Assembly (NCBI GenBank): GCA_028290125.1
Contig: JAQGKM010000223.1
Coordinates: 1 to 7,024, forward strand
Reading direction: 5' to 3'
Length of the DNA stretch: 7,024 nucleotides
Source of the DNA: Hyphomicrobiales bacterium
GTDB taxonomy: Bacteria; Pseudomonadota; Alphaproteobacteria; Rhizobiales; Beijerinckiaceae
Shown: in pieces, positions 1 to 7,024 of the stretch
Layout of the letters: the number at the start of each line of letters is the position of its first letter
Position numbering within the stretch: the stretch's first letter is position 1
Program-made: the position numbers and the translations under genes
The notes under the pieces: model-generated
The model's database searches: none
What the model was told of the DNA's origin: nothing
Seen by the model: only the letters and a program-made list of their open reading frames with translations

Positions 1-14
1 CGCAAGGCAGGCCA

Positions 15-38
15 CCTTCTCCCGCCAGCGGGAGAAGG
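15..38. repeat. Perfect hairpin, 11-bp arms, in the leader before the dioxygenase gene
   Basis: The left arm CCTTCTCCCGC (15-25) and right arm GCGGGAGAAGG (28-38) are perfect reverse complements separated by a CA loop. A second small hairpin, CAAGG with CCTTG, follows at 42-54. Neither is followed by a T-run, so this is not a standard intrinsic terminator. Similar 'cccgc..gcggg' plus 'gagagg' palindromes are common between genes in alphaproteobacteria, so it may be an interspersed repeat or the transcript end of an upstream gene outside the window. Confidence 0.6.
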
Positions 39-104
39 GAACAAGGCAGCCTTGCCACCCGCGCCCAATCGCGCCATGTCGTGCGCATCGCAGCGAGAGA
101 CCTC

Positions 105-1043
105 ATGACCCTGTCGGCCGGACTTCACCACATCACAGCGCTTTCGGGCGACATGCGCCGTACGCGGGATTTCTATGTCCGCGTGCTTGGCCTGCGGCTG
201 GTCAAGCGTACGGTGAATTATGACGATCCGGCGAGCTGGCACCTCTATTTCGGCGACGCCGTCGGCACGCCCGGCACCGTGTTGACGTTCTTCTCCTGGG
301 AGGACACGCGCCAGGCCCAGCCCGGCGCGGGCGAGGCCGTTACCATCGCTTTCGCAATTCCGCCGGGCGCGGCGGAATTCTGGGCCGAGCGGCTGGCCGA
401 CGAGGGCGTGACCTTCGCGCTCGACCACGGTGCGGCCTCGCCGGTCATCGCCTTGCACGATCCCGACGGCATCGGCCTCGAACTGGTGGAAGAGCCGGTG
501 CGCGGCGACAGCCATCCGGCGGCGTCGGAAGTGCCGCTCGACATGGCGATCACCGGCCTGTCGGGCGCGACGCTGCTCGTCGACGACATCGAGGCCACGG
601 CGCGCGTGCTGATGGATGTGCTGGGCTGGGTCGAGAGCGGCCGCGCGGAACTGCCGGGTTTCGAGCGCGTGCGCTTCACGCAGCCCGCCAGCACCTCACA
701 GGGCGCCCGCATCGAACTGCTGCGCGGCCAGTCGATCCCGGCGGCGAAACGCGGCGCGGGCTCGATCCACCACGTCGCCTTCCGTGCGCGCGACGATGAC
801 GACCAGGCCGAGATGGTGGCGATGCTGCGCAAGACCGGCATCGAGACGACGCCGCAACTCGACCGGACGTACTTCCGCTCGATCTACTTCCGCGAGCCGT
901 CGGGCGTTCTGTTCGAGATCGCGACCGACGGACCGGGCTTTACGGTGGATGAAAGCGTCGAGACGCTCGGCCAGCAACTCATGCTGCCCGAGAAGCTGAA
1001 GGGCGATCGCGCGCGTCTGCTGTCCAAGCTTCCGCCGACGTGA
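105..1043 (+). CDS. VOC-family ring-cleaving dioxygenase (MhqO-like)
   Basis: Probable Fe(II)-dependent extradiol dioxygenase of the vicinal oxygen chelate superfamily, cytoplasmic, opening an aromatic ring such as a hydroquinone or catechol; the substrate cannot be read from sequence. With the ATG at 105 the protein has 312 residues, close to the family's usual size. It has two glyoxalase-fold modules. The first begins GLHHITALSGD (about residue 6) and contains LRLVKRTVNYDDP and WHLYFGD. The second contains SIHHVAF (His222/His223) and SIYFREPSGVLFEIATDGPGF, where Glu271 is the likely metal ligand with His222 or His223. The C-terminal LPEKLKGDRARLLSKLPP matches the tail typical of MhqO-type proteins. 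The frame stays open to a GTG at 81, but ATG 105 sits just after a GAGAGA ribosome-binding site and just before the conserved GLHHIT start. It appears monocistronic and converges on the next gene with 12 bp between stops. Confidence 0.9.
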   Translation: MTLSAGLHHITALSGDMRRTRDFYVRVLGLRLVKRTVNYDDPASWHLYFGDAVGTPGTVLTFFSWEDTRQAQPGAGEAVTIAFAIPPGAAEFWAERLADEGVTFALDHGAASPVIALHDPDGIGLELVEEPVRGDSHPAASEVPLDMAITGLSGATLLVDDIEATARVLMDVLGWVESGRAELPGFERVRFTQPASTSQGARIELLRGQSIPAAKRGAGSIHHVAFRARDDDDQAEMVAMLRKTGIETTPQLDRTYFRSIYFREPSGVLFEIATDGPGFTVDESVETLGQQLMLPEKLKGDRARLLSKLPPT

Positions 1044-1055
1044 TCGCCCCAGAGC

Positions 1056-1787
1056 TTACTTACCGAGCTTCGAGACGACTTCTTCGAGATTGATCTTCAT
1101 CGCCTTCTGGCCATCGGGTGTGCCGAAATCCGTGAAGAGTTCGGTCAGCACCTGGTTGGCGACGGTGATGACGGCGCCCTGCGCGCGCATGCGATCGAAG
1201 CTCAGCGTATCAGACATCGCCGACATGCTGCCGCTCGCATCGGCGACGACCTGAACCTCGTAACCTTCACGAAGCGCACCCGACACCGTGTGGTAGAGGC
1301 AGATGTCGGTGGTGAGTCCGGCGAGGACCAGCTTCTTGCGATTGAGCGCCTTCACGGCGGCGCGGAATTTGGGATCGAGGAAGCAGTTCAACGTGCCGCC
1401 GCGCTTGACGCGCGCCGCGTAAGCCTGCGGCGCCGTTTCCTGGACGTCGCGGATATTCGTGCCGATCTGCTCTTCCATCGTGCTGGTCACGAGCAGCGGG
1501 ATCCCGAGTTCGGTGCCCATGCGCGCGAGCATGCGGACATTGGCGATGACCATCGCCTTGGGCTGGCTCTGAATCCAGTTCACCGTCATGTCCTGATGAT
1601 CGATGAGCAGAATGGCGGTCGATGCTTTATCCATTGGCTTTTGTCCTTTGTTGACAGGAGCTTTTGCGCGCGCTTCCGCGCCGGTACCTTGCGCCAGGGC
1701 GCTGCTCGCCGATCCCGCAGCCACAAGCGCAGCAGCGCCTCCGGCCACAATTACGCGGCGATCCAGTCCTGATTTCGTGTCGTTCAT
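1056..1787 (-). CDS. Tat-exported isochorismatase-family cysteine hydrolase (YcaC-like)
   Basis: A 243-residue hydrolase of the isochorismatase fold; the substrate is unknown, with members acting on amides, ureas or isochorismate. The N-terminus (residues 8-33) reads LDRRVIVAGG followed by an Ala/Val-rich stretch ending SALA before QG. This is a twin-arginine signal peptide with an AxA cleavage site, so the enzyme is probably periplasmic. The mature domain starts near residue 53. It shows ILLIDHQ with catalytic Asp63, a basic segment YAARVKRGG (126-129) that should supply the basic triad residue, and GLTTDICLYHT with nucleophile Cys163. VADASGS and the C-terminal half resemble YcaC. An in-frame TTG at 1853 would add 22 residues, but ATG 1787 follows a GAGG at suitable spacing and puts the twin arginines near the N-terminus. 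It is divergent from the LysR gene, which probably regulates it. Periplasmic localisation is inferred from the signal alone. Confidence 0.9.
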   Translation of the reverse strand: MNDTKSGLDRRVIVAGGAAALVAAGSASSALAQGTGAEARAKAPVNKGQKPMDKASTAILLIDHQDMTVNWIQSQPKAMVIANVRMLARMGTELGIPLLVTSTMEEQIGTNIRDVQETAPQAYAARVKRGGTLNCFLDPKFRAAVKALNRKKLVLAGLTTDICLYHTVSGALREGYEVQVVADASGSMSAMSDTLSFDRMRAQGAVITVANQVLTELFTDFGTPDGQKAMKINLEEVVSKLGK

Positions 1788-1853
1788 AGAGTGACCTCGT
1801 CCTTCGTACGTACTCCACGACGTAGATGGCTCTTGCATCGGCTGAATAAACAA

Positions 1854-1877
1854 TGGAAAGTGAACTTCACTGTTCCA
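1854..1877. promoter_or_regulatory. Near-perfect palindrome, candidate LysR-type operator
   Basis: The left arm is TGGAA (1854-1858) followed by AGTGAA (1859-1864), the centre is C1865, and the right arm is TTCACT (1866-1871), one extra G (1872) and TTCCA (1873-1877). That gives 11 paired positions broken by a single inserted base, and the pairing can be extended outward with CAA (1851-1853) and TTG (1881-1883). It lies 22-45 bp before the LysR start codon and 67-90 bp before the divergent hydrolase start. This is where an autoregulating LysR protein that also controls its divergent neighbour would be expected to bind. The arms do not show a textbook T-N11-A box, so the assignment rests on symmetry and position. 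No convincing -35/-10 pair was found; CATTAT at 1885-1890 is the closest -10 for the regulator. Confidence 0.55.
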
Positions 1878-1898
1878 GAATTGGCATTATTCGCGCGC

Positions 1899-2801
1899 AT
1901 GGAAGAACTACGGGCCATCTTTCATTTCGTGCAGGTCGCGCGCAGCCGAAGCTTTCGCAAAGCCGCCGCTGAACTTCGCATGCCGCCGTCGACGCTCTCT
2001 CGCAGCATCGTGGAGCTCGAAAAGTCGCTCACCACGCGCCTCTTCAACAGAACGACGCGACGCGTCGAGCTGACCGAGGCCGGTCAGCGCTACTTCGCCC
2101 GTTGCGAGATGATCATCGAGGAGACGAAGTCCGCCCGCGAGGACTTGCATGCATTCGCGTTGAACCCGCGCGGCATCGTGCGCGTGACCATGTCGCCGGA
2201 TTTTGGCGCGACGTTTCTTGCACGCCCGATCGCCGAATTTTCGGAAGCCTATCCCGACATCTCGCTCCAGCTCGATCTCAGTCCAAGGCGTGTCGATCTC
2301 ATCGGCGAAAACATCGACATTGCAATCCGCATCGGCGCGCCGTCCGAGCCCTATCTGGTTGCGCGTCGACTCATGCTTGCGCCGCAGGCACTTTTTGCAG
2401 CTCCGAATTTCGTCGAAAAGTTTGGCGAGCCACAGTCGCCGGCGCAACTGACTGGCTTCAAATGCCTCAACATCGCTCGCTCGGACCAGCGCAACGCCTG
2501 GGTGTTGCGGCGCGAGAACCGTCTCGAAGAGGTCGCCGTATTCGGTCCGATCACCACGAACAATCCACGCATGCTGCTGAAGCTGGCCGCGGAAGGCGCG
2601 GGCATCGTGGCCGCCGACGCCGAGATGGCGGCCCCTTATGTGAGAAGTGGCGCCCTGCGCCGGGTGCTGGCCGACTGGGAGCCCTCGCCGGTTCCGATCT
2701 ACACCGTCATGCCGTCACGGACGCCGCCGCTGCGCGTCCGGCTCTTCGTCGATCATCTGCATGCCAGGCTCAAATCGAACGACAGCAACGGCGCGGCCTG
2801 A
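1899..2801 (+). CDS. LysR-family transcriptional regulator (CrgA/DmlR-like)
   Basis: A 300-residue DNA-binding regulator of normal length for the family. Residues 1-60 are the winged helix-turn-helix: LRAIFHFVQVARSRSFRKAAAELRMPPSTLSRSIVELEKSL, then LFNRTTRRVELTEAGQRYF. A linker helix follows, and from about residue 92 (GIVRVTMSPDFGATFLARPI) comes the periplasmic-binding-protein-like effector domain. This domain contains the DIAIRIG signature at 140-146, seen in the CrgA/DmlR-like group. The reading frame is open back to ATG 1791, which would add 36 residues. I chose ATG 1899 because the HTH of LysR proteins normally begins within the first few residues and because the longer version would overlap the palindrome at 1854-1877. 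The ribosome-binding site before 1899 is weak. Its likely target is the divergent isochorismatase-family hydrolase. The co-inducer is unknown. It converges on pccB with 6 bp between stops. Confidence 0.92.
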   Translation: MEELRAIFHFVQVARSRSFRKAAAELRMPPSTLSRSIVELEKSLTTRLFNRTTRRVELTEAGQRYFARCEMIIEETKSAREDLHAFALNPRGIVRVTMSPDFGATFLARPIAEFSEAYPDISLQLDLSPRRVDLIGENIDIAIRIGAPSEPYLVARRLMLAPQALFAAPNFVEKFGEPQSPAQLTGFKCLNIARSDQRNAWVLRRENRLEEVAVFGPITTNNPRMLLKLAAEGAGIVAADAEMAAPYVRSGALRRVLADWEPSPVPIYTVMPSRTPPLRVRLFVDHLHARLKSNDSNGAA

Positions 2802-2807
2802 TCGACG

Positions 2808-4343
<1,536 letters not shown>

Positions 4344-4467
4344 GGGGCGAGCCTCGGGTGGTGAGGGGCGAAAGGGGCTGGCCGAGGTTTAGCATGGTGT
4401 GTTGCGGTGCGGGAATGCGACTGAGGGAGGGGGTTGGGGGCTTTCCCTGATAAGCCGAAACATCGGC
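4344..4467. other. Region upstream of pccB, no gene found
   Basis: This 124-bp stretch precedes pccB, which is transcribed leftwards. It must hold the pccB ribosome-binding site (GAGG, read on the minus strand) and probably its promoter, but no strong -35/-10 pair is visible. A five-pair hairpin, GCCGA (4454-4458) with TCGGC (4463-4467), abuts the first repeat element and is followed by TTATC on the minus strand. It could end or weaken read-through from the chemoreceptor gene, but this is weak. Confidence 0.35.
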
Positions 4468-4555
4468 CCCGTCATTGCGAGCGAAGCGAAGCAATCCATC
4501 TAACGGCTGCCATCAGATGGATTGCCGCGTCGCTGCGCTCCTCGCAATGACGGGG
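4468..4555. repeat. Interspersed palindromic repeat, copy 1 (short loop)
   Basis: The left arm begins CCCGTCATTGCGAG and continues with GCGAAGCGAAGCAATCCATCT (to 4501, slightly overlapping the first segment). The right arm runs from AGATGGATTGC (4515-4525) to CTCGCAATGACGGGG (4541-4555). The two arms pair almost throughout, with a few mismatches in the middle, around a 13-nt loop (4502-4514). The family of motifs 'GTCATTGCGAGCGAAGCGAAGCAATCC' is, from memory, widely dispersed between genes in Hyphomicrobiales and some other proteobacteria. It has no coding capacity of its own. The transcript could fold into a strong stem between the chemoreceptor gene and pccB. Confidence 0.88.
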
Positions 4556-4576
4556 CTGGAAAGAAACCTCCGCCTC

Positions 4577-4713
4577 GTCATTGCGAGCGGAGCGAAGCAA
4601 TCCAGCTCACGGGCGGCTGCTTGCTGTTTGCGATGGTGCGTGTTGCTGAGGCGCACACGGGAAAGACGTCCGAATTCTGGATTGCCACGTCGCTTGCGCT
4701 CCTCGCAATGACG
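4577..4713. repeat. Interspersed palindromic repeat, copy 2 (long loop)
   Basis: A second copy begins 21 bp after copy 1. The left arm GTCATTGCGAGCGGAGCGAAG continues to AATCCAG at 4605. The right arm starts CTGGATTGCC at 4677 and ends CTCGCAATGACG at 4713 or just before. The arms closely match those of copy 1, in the same orientation, but they enclose about 71 nt (4606-4676) unlike copy 1's 13-nt loop. Nothing recognisable, such as a transposase fragment or tRNA, is in the loop. Confidence 0.85.
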
Positions 4714-4753
4714 GGTCGTCTTGTTCTGCCGCCATCCTGCGGAGCCACCCACT

Positions 4754-4768
4754 CCCTCTGGGAGAGGG
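4754..4768. repeat. Short hairpin just downstream of the chemoreceptor gene
   Basis: CCCTCT (4754-4759) and AGAGGG (4763-4768) are perfect inverted arms around GGG. It lies 9 bp past the chemoreceptor stop codon, reading on the minus strand. No T-run follows, so it is at best a weak or factor-dependent terminator. It shares the 'gggagag' core with the hairpin at 15-38 and may be a relic of the same common intergenic palindrome. Confidence 0.4.
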
Positions 4769-4776
4769 TCAGCCCC

Positions 4777-6582
4777 CTACCCCGCCTTGCGCCACTCGCG
4801 CGCCTCTTCCGACACCTCGAACCGGCCGACCAGATCCGACAGCTCCTGCGCTTCCTGCGCGAGGTTGCGGCCGAGCGTTGTCATTTCTTCCGCCAGCGCG
4901 GCGTTCTGGCGGGTGGACTGGTCCATGGCGTCGGCGCCGGCGTTGATTTCGGCGAGGCGGTGGGCCTGGTCCTGTGCGGCGAGCGCGATGCCCGACACCA
5001 GCGCGTCGATTTCGCCAACCTTCCCGGTGATGCGCGTCAGCGCCTGCCCGGTCTGGTCGACGAGGCTCACGCCCAGATCCACATGTTCCGTAGAGGCTGA
5101 AATGAGCGCCTTGATCTCCTTCGCGGATTCCGCCGAGCGCTGCGCCAGCGCGCGGACTTCCTGCGCCACGACGGCGAAACCACGGCCCGCATCGCCGGCG
5201 CGCGCGGCCTCGACGCCGGCGTTGAGCGCCAGCAGGCTCGTCTGGAAGGCGATCTCGTCGATCACCACGATGATCTTGGAAACTTCCGCCGATGACGTGT
5301 GGATCGCGCCCATGGCCGCCACCGCGCGGGTCACGACGGCGCTGCTCGACTGGGCATCGGCGCGCACGTCGCCGACGCTCTGGCGCGCCTTGTCGGCGCC
5401 GTCCGCGGTGGAGCGGAAGCCGCCCGTCATGGCGGTCAGCGCGGCCACCATTTCCTCGAGACTTGCGGCCTGCGTCGAGGCGCGTTGCGAGAGATCGTCG
5501 GCGCTGCCGGCGATTTCACCCGTGCCGTACCGCGTGGTTTCGGCGGCCGTCGCAATGGTGCGCACGACGTTCTCGAGACTCGAGATCGCCTCATTGAAAT
5601 CGTCCTTCAGCTTGCGGTACTCGGGCGGGAAGTTCGTGGCGATGCGATAGTTGAAACGACCGGCCGCGAGCTGGTCGAGCGCTTCGGCGAGCGTGTCGAC
5701 GATGGCGCGACGCTCGGCCTCCTGGGCCTGCTGCTCGGCCTCGTTGCGCTGCCGCAGCAGGTCCGCCGCCTCGCGCATCTGCCGGCCCTCGACCTCCGAT
5801 TGGCGGCCGAGCATGGCGTCCTTGAACACGCCCAGCGCCCGAACCATGCGGCCAATCTCGTCGTCGCTGCGAGCGGCCGGGATCTGCGTTTCGAGATCCC
5901 CGCCGGCGAGCCGGTCGAGCGCCCGTGTGACGCCGACGAGCGGCCCCACGATGACCCGCTGGCTCAGCATCATCAGCGCGAGGGCGAAGAGAATCGCGAG
6001 AGCGACCATGCCGCCCATGACGTATTTCGACAGGCTGGATTCGCTGGTAGCGACGACGCCGTCGGCCTCGGCGATCGCCGTGATCGCGTCGGAGACTTCC
6101 TCCTGCGCGGTCTCGAGCTCCTTGAACAGTCCGCCGAAGGCTTCGAGCCTTTCCTTGGCGGCTTCAATGTCCACCTTGGCGAGCTGGATGATCTGCTTCG
6201 CCGACAGCACATAGGCGGCGAGCGGCTCCTTGATCTTCGCGAGCGAGGCCCGCGTCTTGGCGTCCGCCAGAGTTTCATTGGCGCCGATCGCCCGCTCGAA
6301 GGTGGCGGTATGCTCCTCGAAATCCTTGGTCGCCTCCTCGAAGGACAGTGAAGCGTTCCCTTCACCGGCCAGAATCGCCGTGAAGACGTCGGCGCGGATG
6401 GCGTCATGCATCATGTCGGCGTTCATGTGGTTACGCATGATCGCCGTGGCGGTCATTGCGCGCTCGAGGCTGCCCGACAGGGTCAGGGCCGCCCACATGC
6501 CCGCGCCAGAACTGATGGCGCACAACAGGAGTACCGAAACAGCGGCAAGCGTGGTCTTCCGGGAAATGGACATGGAGCGCAT
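4777..6582 (-). CDS. Methyl-accepting chemotaxis protein (transmembrane chemoreceptor)
   Basis: Inner-membrane chemoreceptor of 601 residues that would signal through CheW and CheA to the flagellar motor or another output. Order of parts: membrane segment 1 (about 11-34), a helical periplasmic sensor of about 150 residues (35-186) resembling a four-helix bundle, and membrane segment 2 (187-208). A HAMP domain follows (about 210-262, with GPLVGVTRALDRLAGGDL and DEIGRM). A charged coiled coil (263-292) leads to a second HAMP-like unit (293-340, LDQLAAGRFNYRI), then the signalling hairpin to about 588. The hairpin tip is clear: IDEIAFQTSLLALNAGVEAARAG, then GRGFAVVAQEVRALAQRS (442-483). Glu/Gln-rich stretches flank it as likely methylation regions. 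There is no CheR-tethering pentapeptide at the C-terminus (EWRKAG). ATG 6582 is preferred over ATG 6573 because AAGG precedes it at good spacing. The ligand is unknown. No che genes are adjacent, so this is an orphan receptor. Confidence 0.94.
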   Translation of the reverse strand: MRSMSISRKTTLAAVSVLLLCAISSGAGMWAALTLSGSLERAMTATAIMRNHMNADMMHDAIRADVFTAILAGEGNASLSFEEATKDFEEHTATFERAIGANETLADAKTRASLAKIKEPLAAYVLSAKQIIQLAKVDIEAAKERLEAFGGLFKELETAQEEVSDAITAIAEADGVVATSESSLSKYVMGGMVALAILFALALMMLSQRVIVGPLVGVTRALDRLAGGDLETQIPAARSDDEIGRMVRALGVFKDAMLGRQSEVEGRQMREAADLLRQRNEAEQQAQEAERRAIVDTLAEALDQLAAGRFNYRIATNFPPEYRKLKDDFNEAISSLENVVRTIATAAETTRYGTGEIAGSADDLSQRASTQAASLEEMVAALTAMTGGFRSTADGADKARQSVGDVRADAQSSSAVVTRAVAAMGAIHTSSAEVSKIIVVIDEIAFQTSLLALNAGVEAARAGDAGRGFAVVAQEVRALAQRSAESAKEIKALISASTEHVDLGVSLVDQTGQALTRITGKVGEIDALVSGIALAAQDQAHRLAEINAGADAMDQSTRQNAALAEEMTTLGRNLAQEAQELSDLVGRFEVSEEAREWRKAG

Positions 6583-6819
6583 GGAAATGACCTTGGTGGC
6601 TGAAAAAATTCTTCAAATGAATAGCCGAGAGTACACAGCCATAGATTGAGCAAACGTGAACTTAGCCGTTCTGAAGTTGCAGGCTCGATAAGATTGCCGT
6701 CCCGAGTGCGCGATCTTTACTTCCCGAAAAAGTTACTTAGACCCCGCTGCATTCTGGGCTTTCCTCAAGCTCCGCCTTGCAACGAGCGGGATCTTGGAAG
6801 CACTCGGGAGGAGAAAGTC
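6583..6819. other. Divergent intergenic region between chemoreceptor and secreted-protein genes
   Basis: This 237-bp spacer must hold the promoters of both flanking genes. It is more AT-rich than the genes. A modest inverted repeat, AACTT (6659-6663) with AAGTT (6674-6678), lies near its middle. I looked for sigma-70, sigma-54 and flagellar sigma-28 type promoters and found no match good enough to call. No tRNA, small ORF with a ribosome-binding site, or terminator is evident. Confidence 0.4.
6806..6812 (+). promoter_or_regulatory. Strong ribosome-binding site of the secreted-protein gene
   Basis: A GGGAGGAG run ends about seven bases before ATG 6820. It is the best Shine-Dalgarno match in the window and fixes the start of the partial gene that follows. 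It suggests efficient translation. Confidence 0.7.
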
Positions 6820-7024
6820 ATGAAATTACAGGCCGCCGGCGCGACTCTGGTCGCGATCACCATATTGACTGCCCTGCCCGCCGTTGCGCAGCAGCCCGCC
6901 AACATGGATTTTTTCGTCACCTCCACGCCGATCGGCAAGGGCGCTGATCTCGGCGGCCTCGAAGGCGCCGACAAGCATTGCCAGACGCTGGCGCAGGCCG
7001 CCGGCGCGGGCTCGAAAACCTGGC
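6820..7024 (+). CDS. Small secreted protein, unknown function (5' part only)
   Basis: Sixty-eight codons are visible before the window ends. The first 23 residues form a Sec-type signal peptide: MKLQ, a hydrophobic core (AGATLVAITILTAL), and PAVA before QQ as a signal peptidase I site near residue 23. The mature part begins QQPANMDFFVTSTPIGKGADLGGLEGADKHCQTLA and continues with Ala/Gly-rich sequence ending SKTW. From memory this resembles a family of small exported proteins in Hyphomicrobiales, usually annotated as hypothetical and sometimes as lectin-like. I cannot confirm that and make no functional claim. One cysteine (in DKHCQ) is present in the visible part. ATG 6820 is supported by the strong ribosome-binding site and by the signal peptide starting there. 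It is transcribed divergently from the chemoreceptor. Confidence 0.8.
   Translation, partial: MKLQAAGATLVAITILTALPAVAQQPANMDFFVTSTPIGKGADLGGLEGADKHCQTLAQAAGAGSKTW

Noticed and set aside
1041..1060. Bidirectional intrinsic terminator between the convergent dioxygenase and hydrolase genes
   Set aside because: The 12-bp gap has no stem with a T-run.
1791..1898. A 36-residue N-terminal extension of the LysR regulator from ATG 1791
   Set aside because: It precedes the canonical HTH start, is not LysR-like, and would place the operator-like palindrome inside coding sequence.
4468..4713. CRISPR array or transposon inside the repeat region
   Set aside because: There are only two palindromic elements, with unequal loops and no regular spacers, no transposase remnant and no obvious target duplications.
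4475..4752. Short open frames on both strands across the repeat region
   Set aside because: They are made of translated palindrome arms (for example RHCEERKRRGNPE and VIASGAKQSS) that appear as spurious proteins in many genomes; no start signals.
5215..5260. Ser in place of the usual Asn in the FQTxLLALNA motif of the chemoreceptor tip
   Set aside because: From memory this is a common variant in alphaproteobacterial receptors; the key tip residues that follow (LNA, VEAAR) are intact.
5299..6351. 350-codon open frame on the plus strand opposite the chemoreceptor gene
   Set aside because: Low-complexity Arg/Gly/Leu-rich translation complementary to chemoreceptor coiled coils; an antisense shadow.

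Overview
The window reads as chromosomal DNA of a GC-rich alphaproteobacterium, most likely of the order Hyphomicrobiales (Bradyrhizobium, Rhodopseudomonas or Methylobacterium-like). This is inferred from three things: codon use that leaves long open antisense frames, an alphaproteobacterial-type chemoreceptor, and an interspersed palindrome (GTCATTGCGAGCGAAGCGAAG...) that I associate with such genomes. No rRNA, tRNA, CRISPR array, insertion sequence or phage gene is visible.

Layout. At 1-104 there is a short leader with a perfect 11-bp-arm hairpin. At 105-1043 (+) lies a two-domain VOC-family ring-cleaving dioxygenase (MhqO-like). It converges on an isochorismatase-family cysteine hydrolase at 1056-1787 (-) that carries a Tat-type signal peptide. 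That gene is divergent from a LysR-type regulator at 1899-2801 (+). The 111-bp space between them holds a near-perfect palindrome with 11-bp arms at 1854-1877, the best regulatory candidate in the window. The regulator converges, with only 6 bp between stops, on a propionyl-CoA carboxylase beta subunit gene (pccB) at 2808-4343 (-). The interval 4344-4776 has no gene but holds two copies of the interspersed palindrome. A 601-residue methyl-accepting chemotaxis protein follows at 4777-6582 (-). After a 237-bp spacer, the 5' part of a small secreted protein gene starts at 6820 (+) and runs off the window.

How the genes work together. There is no clear multi-gene operon; each gene seems to be its own transcription unit. 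The one likely functional link is the divergent pair of LysR regulator and exported hydrolase. The neighbouring ring-cleaving dioxygenase could belong to the same aromatic or quinone response, but only proximity suggests this. pccB, the chemoreceptor and the secreted protein look unrelated housekeeping or sensory genes. I found no convincing new multi-gene system; the most useful leads are the palindromic operator candidate and the paired repeat elements with different loops.
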